Assembly (NCBI GenBank): GCA_903847465.1
Contig: CAINDQ010000156.1
Coordinates: 1 to 35,302, forward strand
DNA length: 35,302 bases
From: an uncultured Candidatus Peregrinibacteria bacterium
Lineage (GTDB): Bacteria > Patescibacteriota > Gracilibacteria > UBA1369 > LOWO2-01-FULL-3
Direction: 5' to 3'
Positions 1-8,410 of the stretch are shown here, in pieces. Positions within the stretch are counted from its first letter, which is position 1. Each line of letters opens with the position of its first letter. The notes beneath the pieces are model-generated. The model did not search any database. It saw nothing but the letters and a program-made list of their open reading frames with translations, and was not told where the DNA came from. Position numbers and translations under genes: made by a program.

Positions 1-1
1 G

Positions 2-1597
2 CTCTTGGAAAAGAGAATGAAACAGATCGTGAAACAGAATCAGAAATTTGTGAGGAAAGAAGAACCGGGCGATAAGGCGCTCGAATTTCTGCATCAGACA
101 GGGCAGATTTACAAAAAAGAATTGGCGGCGGAATATATAAAAGAAGGACAAACAATCAGTTTTTACGAGAATGTGATGCCTGATGGAAAAGCGATGTTTG
201 TGGATATGTGCGAAGGTCCGCATTTGGATAGCACAGGCAAACTTGGCGCTTTCAAACTCACTCATACTGCCGGTGCGTACTGGCGTGGAGACAGTGAGCG
301 TCCAATGCTACAGAGAATTTATGGAGTTTGTTTTGCGACGCAGGCGGAACTTGATGATCACTTAAAGATGCTGGAGGAAGCCAAAAAACGCGATCACCGA
401 AAACTTGGAAAAGAATTAAGTATATTTTGTTTTGATGATGATGTTGGTCCTGGATTGCCTTTGTGGCTACCAAATGGTGGAATTTTGATTGAAGAATTGG
501 AGAATTTGGCGAAAAAAATGGAAGAAAAAGGCGGATACAAAAGAGTACGCACGCCTCACTTGGCAAAAGAATCCATGTATTTGAAAAGTGGACATTTGCC
601 TTATTACAAAGAAACAATGTTCCCTCCGATGATACTAGATGAAGGCGTGAAATATTATCTAAAAGCGATGAACTGTCCTCATCACCACAAGATTTTCGCG
701 GCGGAACCAAAGAGCTATAGAGACCTGCCATTGCGTCTTGCGGAATATGGGACGTGCTATCGTTTTGAGCAGACCGGTGAGCTTTTTGGGCTGATGAGAG
801 TGAGATGTTTGCAGATGAATGATGCTCATATTTACTGTACAAGAAAACAATTTGAGGCTGAATTTCAGGCTGTGAATGAGATGTACATGAATTACTTTAA
901 GATTTTTGGAATTGAAAAATACGTGATGAGATTTTCAACTCATGACCCAGCGAGACTAGGAGAAAAATTTGTAAATGAGCCAAAACTTTGGAAAGAAACT
1001 GAAGATATGGTGAGAGAAGTTTTGATCAAAACGAAAACTCCATATGTTGAGGTAGCGAATGAAGCGGCTTTCTACGGCCCAAAAATCGATGTTCAGATTT
1101 GGAGTGCGATCGGCAGAGAATTTACACTCGCTACAAATCAGGTAGATTTTGCGGTGCCGGCGAGATTTGGATTGGTGTTTACAAACGAAGAAGGAAAAGA
1201 AGAAACGCCACTTTGTATTCATCGTGCGCCACTCGGAACTCATGAAAGATTTATCGGATTCTTGATTGAACATTATGCGGGTGCATTCCCAGTTTGGCTT
1301 GCTCCTGTGCAAACTATCGTACTTTCTGTTTCTGAAAAATTTAATGAGTATGCGAAAAAAATCGCCGCCGAGCTGAAAGAAAATGGAATCAGGGTGGAAT
1401 TTGATGACTCAAATGAAACTCTGGGAAAGAAAATCAGATCTGCAGAAATGCGAAAAATTCCATACATGCTTGTAGTGGGAGAAAAAGAAGTCACGGATGA
1501 AACAGTAACTGTTCGTGATTACGCCACAAAAAAACAGGAAGCAATGGGATCTGCTGAGTTTGTAAAGAAAGTCGTTTCCGAGGCGAAGATTTACTAG
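2..1597 (+). CDS. thrS: Threonine--tRNA ligase, 5'-truncated by window edge
   Basis: Class II aminoacyl-tRNA synthetase that charges tRNA-Thr in the cytoplasm. The reading frame is open to the left edge, so the TGS domain and part of the editing domain lie outside; about 531 residues are visible against roughly 640 in the family. Numbering from the TTG at 5, the second editing-domain motif is CEGPH at 69-73. The catalytic core has MNCPHH (222-227), motif 2 RFEQTGE (253-259) and the motif 3 region IHRAPLGTHERF (405-416). By family knowledge the zinc ligands are Cys224, His275 and His406, all present. The anticodon-binding domain follows from about 430 to the end (APVQTIVLSV onward). The motif 2 loop reads MRVRCLQMNDAHIY instead of the common MRVRGFTQDDAHIF, so this is a divergent subfamily. 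The stop codon overlaps the stop of the convergent minus-strand gene. Confidence 0.97.
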   Translation, partial: LLEKRMKQIVKQNQKFVRKEEPGDKALEFLHQTGQIYKKELAAEYIKEGQTISFYENVMPDGKAMFVDMCEGPHLDSTGKLGAFKLTHTAGAYWRGDSERPMLQRIYGVCFATQAELDDHLKMLEEAKKRDHRKLGKELSIFCFDDDVGPGLPLWLPNGGILIEELENLAKKMEEKGGYKRVRTPHLAKESMYLKSGHLPYYKETMFPPMILDEGVKYYLKAMNCPHHHKIFAAEPKSYRDLPLRLAEYGTCYRFEQTGELFGLMRVRCLQMNDAHIYCTRKQFEAEFQAVNEMYMNYFKIFGIEKYVMRFSTHDPARLGEKFVNEPKLWKETEDMVREVLIKTKTPYVEVANEAAFYGPKIDVQIWSAIGREFTLATNQVDFAVPARFGLVFTNEEGKEETPLCIHRAPLGTHERFIGFLIEHYAGAFPVWLAPVQTIVLSVSEKFNEYAKKIAAELKENGIRVEFDDSNETLGKKIRSAEMRKIPYMLVVGEKEVTDETVTVRDYATKKQEAMGSAEFVKKVVSEAKIY

Positions 1598-4500
1598 TGA
1601 TGACCGTGTCCGCTACTAACTGCGCCAAATTCACTGCCGGCTTCGGCTGGAGCTTCTCTTCTTTTTATCATTGAGTCAAAAGGCATTCCTATTAGATTGG
1701 CTCCGTTGATAACTTCCATCATCTTTGCTCCATCATCAGCCGCTACTACGGCTTCGAAAGCTTCATCAAAACCTTCCAAAGCCAACTGAATTCTACGCTG
1801 AAGAGCTTTATTATTTGGATCTTCCATATCCATTCCACTTGTGTCTGTATGAATCAACTCAAGCCTTTCTTTCAACTGAGCATTTTGGTAAGCATCAGCA
1901 ATTTTCAAAACCACAGCATTTAATTCTCTGAAAAATGTAGCTGGAACAACATCACTAACAATTGTCTTTCTATTCAGGGTGTTTTTATCCATGTGATAGT
2001 AAAGCTTGCTACCTTTTTCCCATCTTTCCAGCATAATTGCTTCATATCTGACGTATGATTTTACGGCCTGTTGCAGTCTTGTATAGTTTCCATATTCAGA
2101 CAATTTCTTGAAATATTGACTAAATCCTGGAGCCACGTTCGCATAACCCTCACTGGTAAGCAAAAACTTTCCACTACCACGACCTCCTGCCGTTCCACAA
2201 GCACTGGTCAAGATGGATGTAGATGCTGGAGGAAGGTAGGCAAACATATCATCATGATCCAATTTATCAGCATTTCTCAAATCCTTATTGCAACGTGTTT
2301 CATTTTCATAACTAGGAATGATATATCTCCAGAGGAATTCACTAACCCGCTCTGTAGGTTTACAATTAGAAGAATCGCCACCATCAAAATAGGCTAACCA
2401 TCTCTTGTAATCATCTTTTGTCCAACGATGTGGTTTTGGCTTTCCATCGGGACCTTTACGCATTGCCATGGCTGTCATGTATTCCAAAATCGGAAATTGT
2501 GCCAGCATTTCAGAATTGATATGACCAATTCTATCGAAACTTAAAATGGTATGGCCATGATGATTTTCGGCTGTAGCGGCGGCAACCATGAAATATAGTT
2601 TCGTTTCCATGGAAGATTTTCCCGCATCGATCATATGCAAAATCAATCCTTCAAATTCCATCGGATCAACGAATTCGTTGTTTTTGTGGCGTTTCAATAA
2701 TTTCTCAAGGGCTCTGCCGTGACCACCGGTGATAGACTCCAACTCTTTACCTTTTTCATACCATGATCTTGCGCCGGATTGACGAGTTGATTTGTCTTTG
2801 GAAACCCAATGATCATAAGTACTTTCTCCCCATATTGAGTCGATCGCTCCCTGTAAACAGTCTAGACCAGTACGATCATCTTCCTTGCTAATATGAGTAT
2901 ATGGATCGCCATTGGATGGGATCGGAATCAGTCTTCTAGGATCCGGAACGAATTGATTTAAATTCTTCCACATATCGATATCGTCCCAACGCATATGTCC
3001 TTTTTCCGCTAAGTCCTCAATACAAGCTTTCATTTCATCCTTGTTGTGAGTAACACGGAGACGTTCCTCAATTTCAAACACACCTTTTTGAGAGAATGAT
3101 TCATGGAATTGGTGCACCTCATCGTTTTCTGCCTGCTGTTTAATTCTACGCATTTCCGAACTAAAGAAAGGCAAGTCTTCACCAATGGTAGAATATCTGT
3201 CTTTTTGTCTTCTTTCCCAACGCCTCTGATAATAATCATAGCCGGCTTTTCCCATTTGCCACAAATCACTTCCACTTAAAACCTTTGTATTATCCCAAAG
3301 CTTACGCAGAAAACCTCTTTCTTCGAAACTCATTCCTCCAACTTTATAGATCTCATCATATGTCAAAGCCTCCGCCTTGATCTCTTTACTTTGTTTTTTT
3401 GGCGCTTCTTCAGCTTCTTCGGCTGCTTTTTCTGCGGCTGTTTGTTTTGGATGTTTTTTTTCTTCTTCGGCTGCTGCTGCCTCTAAATCGGCTGTTGGGT
3501 CTGCTGGATGCGCTGGAGCTGCTGTTGGATGGGCAGGTTCCGCTGGATGCGCTGGTTCCGCTGGATGCGCTGGTTCCGCAGGATGAGCTGGTTCCGCAGG
3601 ATGAGCGCCTTCCGCTGCGACATTTCCTTTGTGGACCATTTCAGCGAAGGCAGGTGCTGAAGAAGATGTTCTTTCGATTCTGTATGATTTATTAGGAGCT
3701 TTTGCTTTTGAGGCGACTTTTGCTGAAACAGCGCCGAGTGCTGCTCCGACTGCGGCAAATAAACCTTCTTCTCTTTCCGCAAAGGCATCTTCGGGAGTTT
3801 TTGGACCATCTGGAACTAATATTTCCAGACCAAATTTATCACCATCATCTGTGCTAATAAATGCTGTGCGTGGTTCGCCAATGTCGGAATAAACTTTGAT
3901 TTCTTTTGGTGGCTCGCCTACTTTTGGCAATTCAAGTCTACCTAAATCCTCTCCGGAAAATCCAAACTCTTCAGCTGTTTTTCTGCGTGATGCTACTTCT
4001 CCATCCAATACTTTTTGCAAAGAATCTTGAGGAGTTAGGACGCGAGAATAATTATGCTGAATGATGAATTTTGCGAATTCTCCAGGAGAAAATTCTTTCT
4101 GTTCGCGATCGAAATAGAGAGATGGATGAACTGAATATGCCAAGCGTTCCTTTTCTGTTTTTGTGACAGAATGATTGAGAACTATGAGTGGTTCTTTCCC
4201 CGCAACCTCTTCTATTCTTTCAATTTCAAATTCTTTAGTGCCAATAATTTCATCACCTTTATCATTGAAATCTCTTACTTTTGCGGAAAATTTATCTCCT
4301 TGGGAAAGTGGTTTGAAATGAGTTTGTTTGCCAATGCTGTGATTTAGTTCTTCCAGCGTCATGCCTTCCTGATGAGTTTCTTGTTCGTTCGCTTTTTTCA
4401 AGAAATTCACATAACCAGTAGTCTTTTTTACGCCTTGCTCATCAGTAAATTCGACCATGAGCTCACCAATGGCTGTACGAAGATCAGGATCTGTTTTGGC

Positions 4501-5682
4501 ACTTTTTGGAAGATCCAATTTATCAAAATACACTCTATCGATTGTGATTGTGCCGAATCTTTTTGTGGTAAGTCCCGTTTCCGGATTCGTAACTGTGCCA
4601 CCAATTTCCAAAGAACTACTTTGGGAATCGTCCAGCGCGACTTGATCAAAAAACCATCTCTTTAATTTCTTGGCCTCGCGAAGATCGATGCCGGATTCGG
4701 ACAATAATACATCAAATTTCTTGAACATTTTCAGAGAACGTTCGCGCCAATCGTCGTATTCAGCAAGCGCTTCTTTGGCTTCCTGCTCGATAGTTGCCAT
4801 CTGACGTTCCATCTCCACTTTTTGCGCTTCGAGAGCTTGGAGGCGGACAGTTAAGGATTCTTTTTTTGATGAATCAAGGCCTGGCGATTTTAATTCTGCG
4901 GCAACTTTTTCACATTCTTGGTAAGCAGAAATATATTTTTTTGATAACTTTTGATATTGGGCATCGAGAGATTTTAATTCTTCCAAAAGACCTGTGCGTG
5001 GAGGTTCGACTTCCCAATTTCCAACTCTCAAACCTTTGTCTTCGGGAACGTCGAGAGTTCCTTTGAGATCTGCTAGAGCGTTGATTTGGCCATTTGTAGC
5101 CGAAGTTTCGGTATTTGTTTCAACGCGAGTTACTGTTTTATCAGCAGCTTCTTTAGCGTTTTGGATGGTGTCTTTCGCTCGATTTTCATCAAGTTTCGCT
5201 ATGTATTTATCCTGATTTTTTGGAACAAGCGGACCTGAATGGCCTCTGATTTCTTTCAAAATTCCCATCACACATTCCTTTTCATTTTCGCCACCTTCGA
5301 TGGCTTCCAAGAATCTAGGAATTTCTTTTCCACGGGCTGGGAACTTGCCGTCGCCCATGGCCTTCATCAAAAGATAATATGGATTGAGATCGTCTTTTGG
5401 ATAAATGCCTTCACGCAGAACTCTGTTCTTGTGAAGCTTTTCGATGATGCGAGGATCCAGTGCTGAAGCGCCTACGAATTGTTCTTTTCTCAGGCCTAAT
5501 TGGCTGATTTTTCTTTCCTGGGCTTCGGTCAATTCTGCTGTTTTTTTGAATCCAGCAGCGCCTACTCCTGTGCGAATTTTTGAGTCTTCGTTACTGCCAT
5601 CAGCAAAAGAAAGCTGACGAGAAGGAAAAAATTCGGAGGAATGGTCGTGAGTGCTATGATTGTGTAGAAATTTTATTTGCAT
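1594..5682 (-). CDS. Giant soluble protein with His-rich termini and AHPAEP repeats (unknown)
   Basis: 1362 residues; I do not recognise a family. No signal peptide or convincing membrane helix is seen. The N-terminal half (1-690) has a charged helical stretch at about 232-320 that looks like a coiled coil, then mixed alpha/beta sequence to about 630. A Gly/Ala-rich segment (642-656, AAVGAALGAVSAKV) follows. A linker at 693-728 carries four exact AHPAEP hexapeptides plus degenerate copies, then an Ala/Glu/Lys helix (730-770). The C-terminal half (775-1362) is rich in Trp, Tyr and charged residues and looks folded. Both ends are His-rich (HNHSTHDH at 7-14; GHGHH at the C-terminus), and ENHHGH occurs internally. 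It is last in a five-gene minus-strand block, 51 bp after the VirB6/TrbL-like gene, so a cytoplasmic partner of that membrane protein is a reasonable inference. The start is ATG, without a Shine-Dalgarno. Confidence 0.85.
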   Translation of the reverse strand: MQIKFLHNHSTHDHSSEFFPSRQLSFADGSNEDSKIRTGVGAAGFKKTAELTEAQERKISQLGLRKEQFVGASALDPRIIEKLHKNRVLREGIYPKDDLNPYYLLMKAMGDGKFPARGKEIPRFLEAIEGGENEKECVMGILKEIRGHSGPLVPKNQDKYIAKLDENRAKDTIQNAKEAADKTVTRVETNTETSATNGQINALADLKGTLDVPEDKGLRVGNWEVEPPRTGLLEELKSLDAQYQKLSKKYISAYQECEKVAAELKSPGLDSSKKESLTVRLQALEAQKVEMERQMATIEQEAKEALAEYDDWRERSLKMFKKFDVLLSESGIDLREAKKLKRWFFDQVALDDSQSSSLEIGGTVTNPETGLTTKRFGTITIDRVYFDKLDLPKSAKTDPDLRTAIGELMVEFTDEQGVKKTTGYVNFLKKANEQETHQEGMTLEELNHSIGKQTHFKPLSQGDKFSAKVRDFNDKGDEIIGTKEFEIERIEEVAGKEPLIVLNHSVTKTEKERLAYSVHPSLYFDREQKEFSPGEFAKFIIQHNYSRVLTPQDSLQKVLDGEVASRRKTAEEFGFSGEDLGRLELPKVGEPPKEIKVYSDIGEPRTAFISTDDGDKFGLEILVPDGPKTPEDAFAEREEGLFAAVGAALGAVSAKVASKAKAPNKSYRIERTSSSAPAFAEMVHKGNVAAEGAHPAEPAHPAEPAHPAEPAHPAEPAHPTAAPAHPADPTADLEAAAAEEEKKHPKQTAAEKAAEEAEEAPKKQSKEIKAEALTYDEIYKVGGMSFEERGFLRKLWDNTKVLSGSDLWQMGKAGYDYYQRRWERRQKDRYSTIGEDLPFFSSEMRRIKQQAENDEVHQFHESFSQKGVFEIEERLRVTHNKDEMKACIEDLAEKGHMRWDDIDMWKNLNQFVPDPRRLIPIPSNGDPYTHISKEDDRTGLDCLQGAIDSIWGESTYDHWVSKDKSTRQSGARSWYEKGKELESITGGHGRALEKLLKRHKNNEFVDPMEFEGLILHMIDAGKSSMETKLYFMVAAATAENHHGHTILSFDRIGHINSEMLAQFPILEYMTAMAMRKGPDGKPKPHRWTKDDYKRWLAYFDGGDSSNCKPTERVSEFLWRYIIPSYENETRCNKDLRNADKLDHDDMFAYLPPASTSILTSACGTAGGRGSGKFLLTSEGYANVAPGFSQYFKKLSEYGNYTRLQQAVKSYVRYEAIMLERWEKGSKLYYHMDKNTLNRKTIVSDVVPATFFRELNAVVLKIADAYQNAQLKERLELIHTDTSGMDMEDPNNKALQRRIQLALEGFDEAFEAVVAADDGAKMMEVINGANLIGMPFDSMIKRREAPAEAGSEFGAVSSGHGHH
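3499..3606. repeat. 18-bp tandem repeats encoding AHPAEP linker
   Basis: Four near-identical 18-bp units (3535-3606) followed by two degenerate ones (to about 3499) lie in frame in the 1362-residue protein. On the plus strand each reads GCTGGTTCCGCTGGATGC or a one- to three-base variant. Unit length is a multiple of three, so copy number can change without breaking the frame. This is a coding Pro/Ala linker repeat. Confidence 0.85.
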
Positions 5683-5733
5683 TCTGACGTTAGGATAAAT
5701 CTTTAAGTGTTAATTGGGCAAGAGATTTGGGAT

Positions 5734-8406
5734 TTAAGGGTTTAGCTTTAAGGCTTTTTGCACTTTAGTTAGGGTATCTTGCGCCTTTCCTTTTGCGGCG
5801 CTGGCGGCGGCTGAGTCTATTGTAACTACTCCACCTTTTCCACGTTCTCCAACCGCTTTTCTAGTCTTGTCATCTGTTATTTTCTTAATATCAGTTTCTG
5901 CATCAACTGGCACAAGAGTGGCTCCTTCAGCCCCAATTCTAAATACTTTAGTCTTTCCCCCTTGGCCAAATTCCAAGGTCGCTTCTCCTGTTTTTTCTGA
6001 CACATAAATTATACCTTTATCGCCGGCTGCGTCAGCCTCTGGGGCAGGACCGTCAATTGGGCGAGCTATGTCTCCGAGATTCTTTTTGTCGTGGGATACT
6101 AATTCCGATCTTTCTGCTTTTTTAGCTGCTACTGCCTTGTCGCGAGTTGCTTTTGCTACTTTCAAATCATCTGGAGCGACGGCATCAGTAGACGCATTTC
6201 CGTCTGCATTAAAGAGATTGTCACTAGTTTCACTCATGTAATATGGTTTGCCTTTAATAGTAACCTCGGTGAAATCATGGTCTGTTTTGAGGTCTGTTTT
6301 TGCTGGTTCAGGAGTGGTAACTGCTGCGGCTGCTCCAGCTGCTGCTGTTGTTCCGGCTGCTGCTGCACCTGGAGGAGGAGGTGTCGGAGCCTCGACCTTT
6401 TTTGCATCAACATCGCTATAATTTTTTCGGATATATTCGTTGATGTCCACACCTTTTTGCTTTCGTGTTGTTTCATTTTTGTCTTCTTTGAAATCAATTA
6501 GCATTTTATACAAGTCCTTATCTTTTTGGACAGTTGAATCTCGAAGTGTTGTTACAAGAAGTTTATTATTACGATCGAGAGATTTGACCATATCATCAGA
6601 ACCATCGGCAAATTGTTTTTTCGAACCCTCGCCCTTTAATACTCCTACTGCACCTTGAGCCGTAGTTTCTTTACCTAGGTCTTCTGCGTTGACGTTGTTC
6701 TTTTTGAACAGCCAAGCAAGTTCAGGATTATCCACCAAGTCTGTGTTAGGCTGATCTAAATTTTGAGTAAGTGTTTTTAAACCATGAGTTACAGCTCCGA
6801 GACTATATTTATTGCCTTTGGCACCAATTGGGATAATTGGTAAATGTTTGAATGGCAAAGTGCCTATTAATGTGCCGGCAGATTTCAACCAGCCTTTCAT
6901 TGTTCCTGTTACTGTACCCGCTATCGTGCCCTCTGCGGCTTCAAATACGCCCATCCAGATAATGGCTACACAACCTACCGCTACAACTAAATCTTGGAGA
7001 GTGCTTAGGCCGACGATAGGAACACCCATGGACACATCGGTGCCTTGAACAAGGACATTTTGCAAATTTGTTTTACTAACAGTTCTTAACATAATCCATC
7101 CTATTGAAAGCGCAAAAGCGATAGGGATTGGAACAAACAAATGTTTTGTAAATTGTTCGGAAATTTTGCTAACTGCGGATAGTTGTTCTTTTAAAGCGGG
7201 TACTGCCATCGTTACAATGATAATCGGCGAGAGCGCAATAGAAATCCACATCACAACAAGCCTAGCAAGCAATACTATCAATAAGGCTACAAAAGATGCC
7301 GAGAAAAGAATAAACATAACCAATCCAAATATTACATTGATGGCTATTTTACTGACGTCATCAACTGTTTTTAAGTTGGTTGTATCCAAATTTGAGATGA
7401 ATGGAATTTTCATCATATTTACAGCCATAGCGGCGGCGACATTGCTTTGAGTGAGTTTGCCAAAATATTCGTTACCTTTCTTAGCCAATTTTATTCCATC
7501 ACATATTGGGTGGTAGCCAATTGTATTCTTACCATCTGGGTCTGGCGCTACTTCAGCCTTAAATTTTGCTTTTTGTTCGGCGGTGAGACTGGAAGCATCA
7601 ACTTTGCCTAAGAGCGAGCTTGCAGTATCGTCTGTTACAACTTTAATCCCATACATTGAAGCCATACGTTTGGTATATTCATTTTTTGCGCCTTCATTGA
7701 GTTTTGTGGCAGTATCTTTTGTTTCTAACTCTGCGGGTGTAGCAAAATCAGACTTCTTATATCCTGATAAGCCTATACAAAACTCTTTTTGAGTTTCGGG
7801 AGATAAGGTCACATCGCCCAAGTCAAGCTGGGCAGGTAAAGCAAAAATCGCAGTGCTCACGACATTCACAACATCGAGAGCGACTTTGATTCCTAAAAAC
7901 GAAAAATTCACGGCAATAATTCCAATAATAATCTGCGGTAAAGCCGCTTTGATGGCGTAAGCACCGCCGTCTTCTCCCAGCCCGGTGATGTTGTATAAAG
8001 CGATACCGACCAAGGCGACCACAAAGAAAATATTCACAAGATTACGGATCGGAATCCAGATGTCTTGCAATGTTTGAGCCATTCCTGCGCCAAAAAGCAG
8101 ATTATTGTCCATCAAGCCTCCAATCATATATAGGACTGGCCAAATCGCCTGACTCAAAAATGACTGAATCTCCAAAACAGCATCGATTCTCTCCATGGTT
8201 TTGGCTTTTGCGGCGGGAGTTGGCTCAGTTGCCGCATAGGCTGTATGCGAATTTTGGATGGTGGCATTTTTTATTGCCGCATCCTGTGCAATCAGAGAAT
8301 TGGCAGAATAGTTGGCGATCTCCGGTGCAGTGATCACAAGGATCAGTGAACAAATGATCAGAATGAAAATTCTTTTTATCCAGTTTTTTTGTGTTTGTTT
8401 TTTCAT
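5734..8406 (-). CDS. VirB6/TrbL-like polytopic membrane protein with long C-terminal extension
   Basis: 890 residues. An N-terminal signal or first helix (11-29) follows a basic start. Hydrophobic segments lie at about 88-108, 117-140, 152-190 (probably two), 355-403 (two), 421-442 and 466-490. A polar domain at about 192-350 separates the two membrane blocks and is probably extracytoplasmic; its Cys210 and Cys302 could pair. The run of long helices with PIRNLVNIFFVVALVGIALY and ISIALSPIIIVTMAV is typical of the VirB6/TrbL family, the inner-membrane channel component of type IV secretion, and of relatives common in CPR genomes. From 495 on the protein is soluble, with a Pro/Ala linker (672-700, PTPPPPGAAAAG) and a final domain rich in Lys and Asp. 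No VirB4, VirD4 or PrgI gene is in the window, so a role in secretion, conjugation or pilus function is inference. The ATG lies 4 bp after the upstream stop, suggesting coupled translation. Confidence 0.8.
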   Translation of the reverse strand: MKKQTQKNWIKRIFILIICSLILVITAPEIANYSANSLIAQDAAIKNATIQNSHTAYAATEPTPAAKAKTMERIDAVLEIQSFLSQAIWPVLYMIGGLMDNNLLFGAGMAQTLQDIWIPIRNLVNIFFVVALVGIALYNITGLGEDGGAYAIKAALPQIIIGIIAVNFSFLGIKVALDVVNVVSTAIFALPAQLDLGDVTLSPETQKEFCIGLSGYKKSDFATPAELETKDTATKLNEGAKNEYTKRMASMYGIKVVTDDTASSLLGKVDASSLTAEQKAKFKAEVAPDPDGKNTIGYHPICDGIKLAKKGNEYFGKLTQSNVAAAMAVNMMKIPFISNLDTTNLKTVDDVSKIAINVIFGLVMFILFSASFVALLIVLLARLVVMWISIALSPIIIVTMAVPALKEQLSAVSKISEQFTKHLFVPIPIAFALSIGWIMLRTVSKTNLQNVLVQGTDVSMGVPIVGLSTLQDLVVAVGCVAIIWMGVFEAAEGTIAGTVTGTMKGWLKSAGTLIGTLPFKHLPIIPIGAKGNKYSLGAVTHGLKTLTQNLDQPNTDLVDNPELAWLFKKNNVNAEDLGKETTAQGAVGVLKGEGSKKQFADGSDDMVKSLDRNNKLLVTTLRDSTVQKDKDLYKMLIDFKEDKNETTRKQKGVDINEYIRKNYSDVDAKKVEAPTPPPPGAAAAGTTAAAGAAAAVTTPEPAKTDLKTDHDFTEVTIKGKPYYMSETSDNLFNADGNASTDAVAPDDLKVAKATRDKAVAAKKAERSELVSHDKKNLGDIARPIDGPAPEADAAGDKGIIYVSEKTGEATLEFGQGGKTKVFRIGAEGATLVPVDAETDIKKITDDKTRKAVGERGKGGVVTIDSAAASAAKGKAQDTLTKVQKALKLNP

Positions 8407-8410
8407 ATTA

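Noticed and set aside
258-842. 194-codon minus-strand open frame inside thrS
   Set aside because: It lies wholly opposite strongly conserved ThrRS motifs and encodes nothing recognisable; a shadow frame.
2165-2200. GGRGSGKF in the 1362-aa protein resembles a Walker A motif
   Set aside because: The residue after Lys is Phe rather than Ser/Thr, and no Walker B or NTPase context was seen.
3535-3606. Tandem repeats as a CRISPR array
   Set aside because: Units are 18 bp with no spacers and lie in frame in a long coding region.
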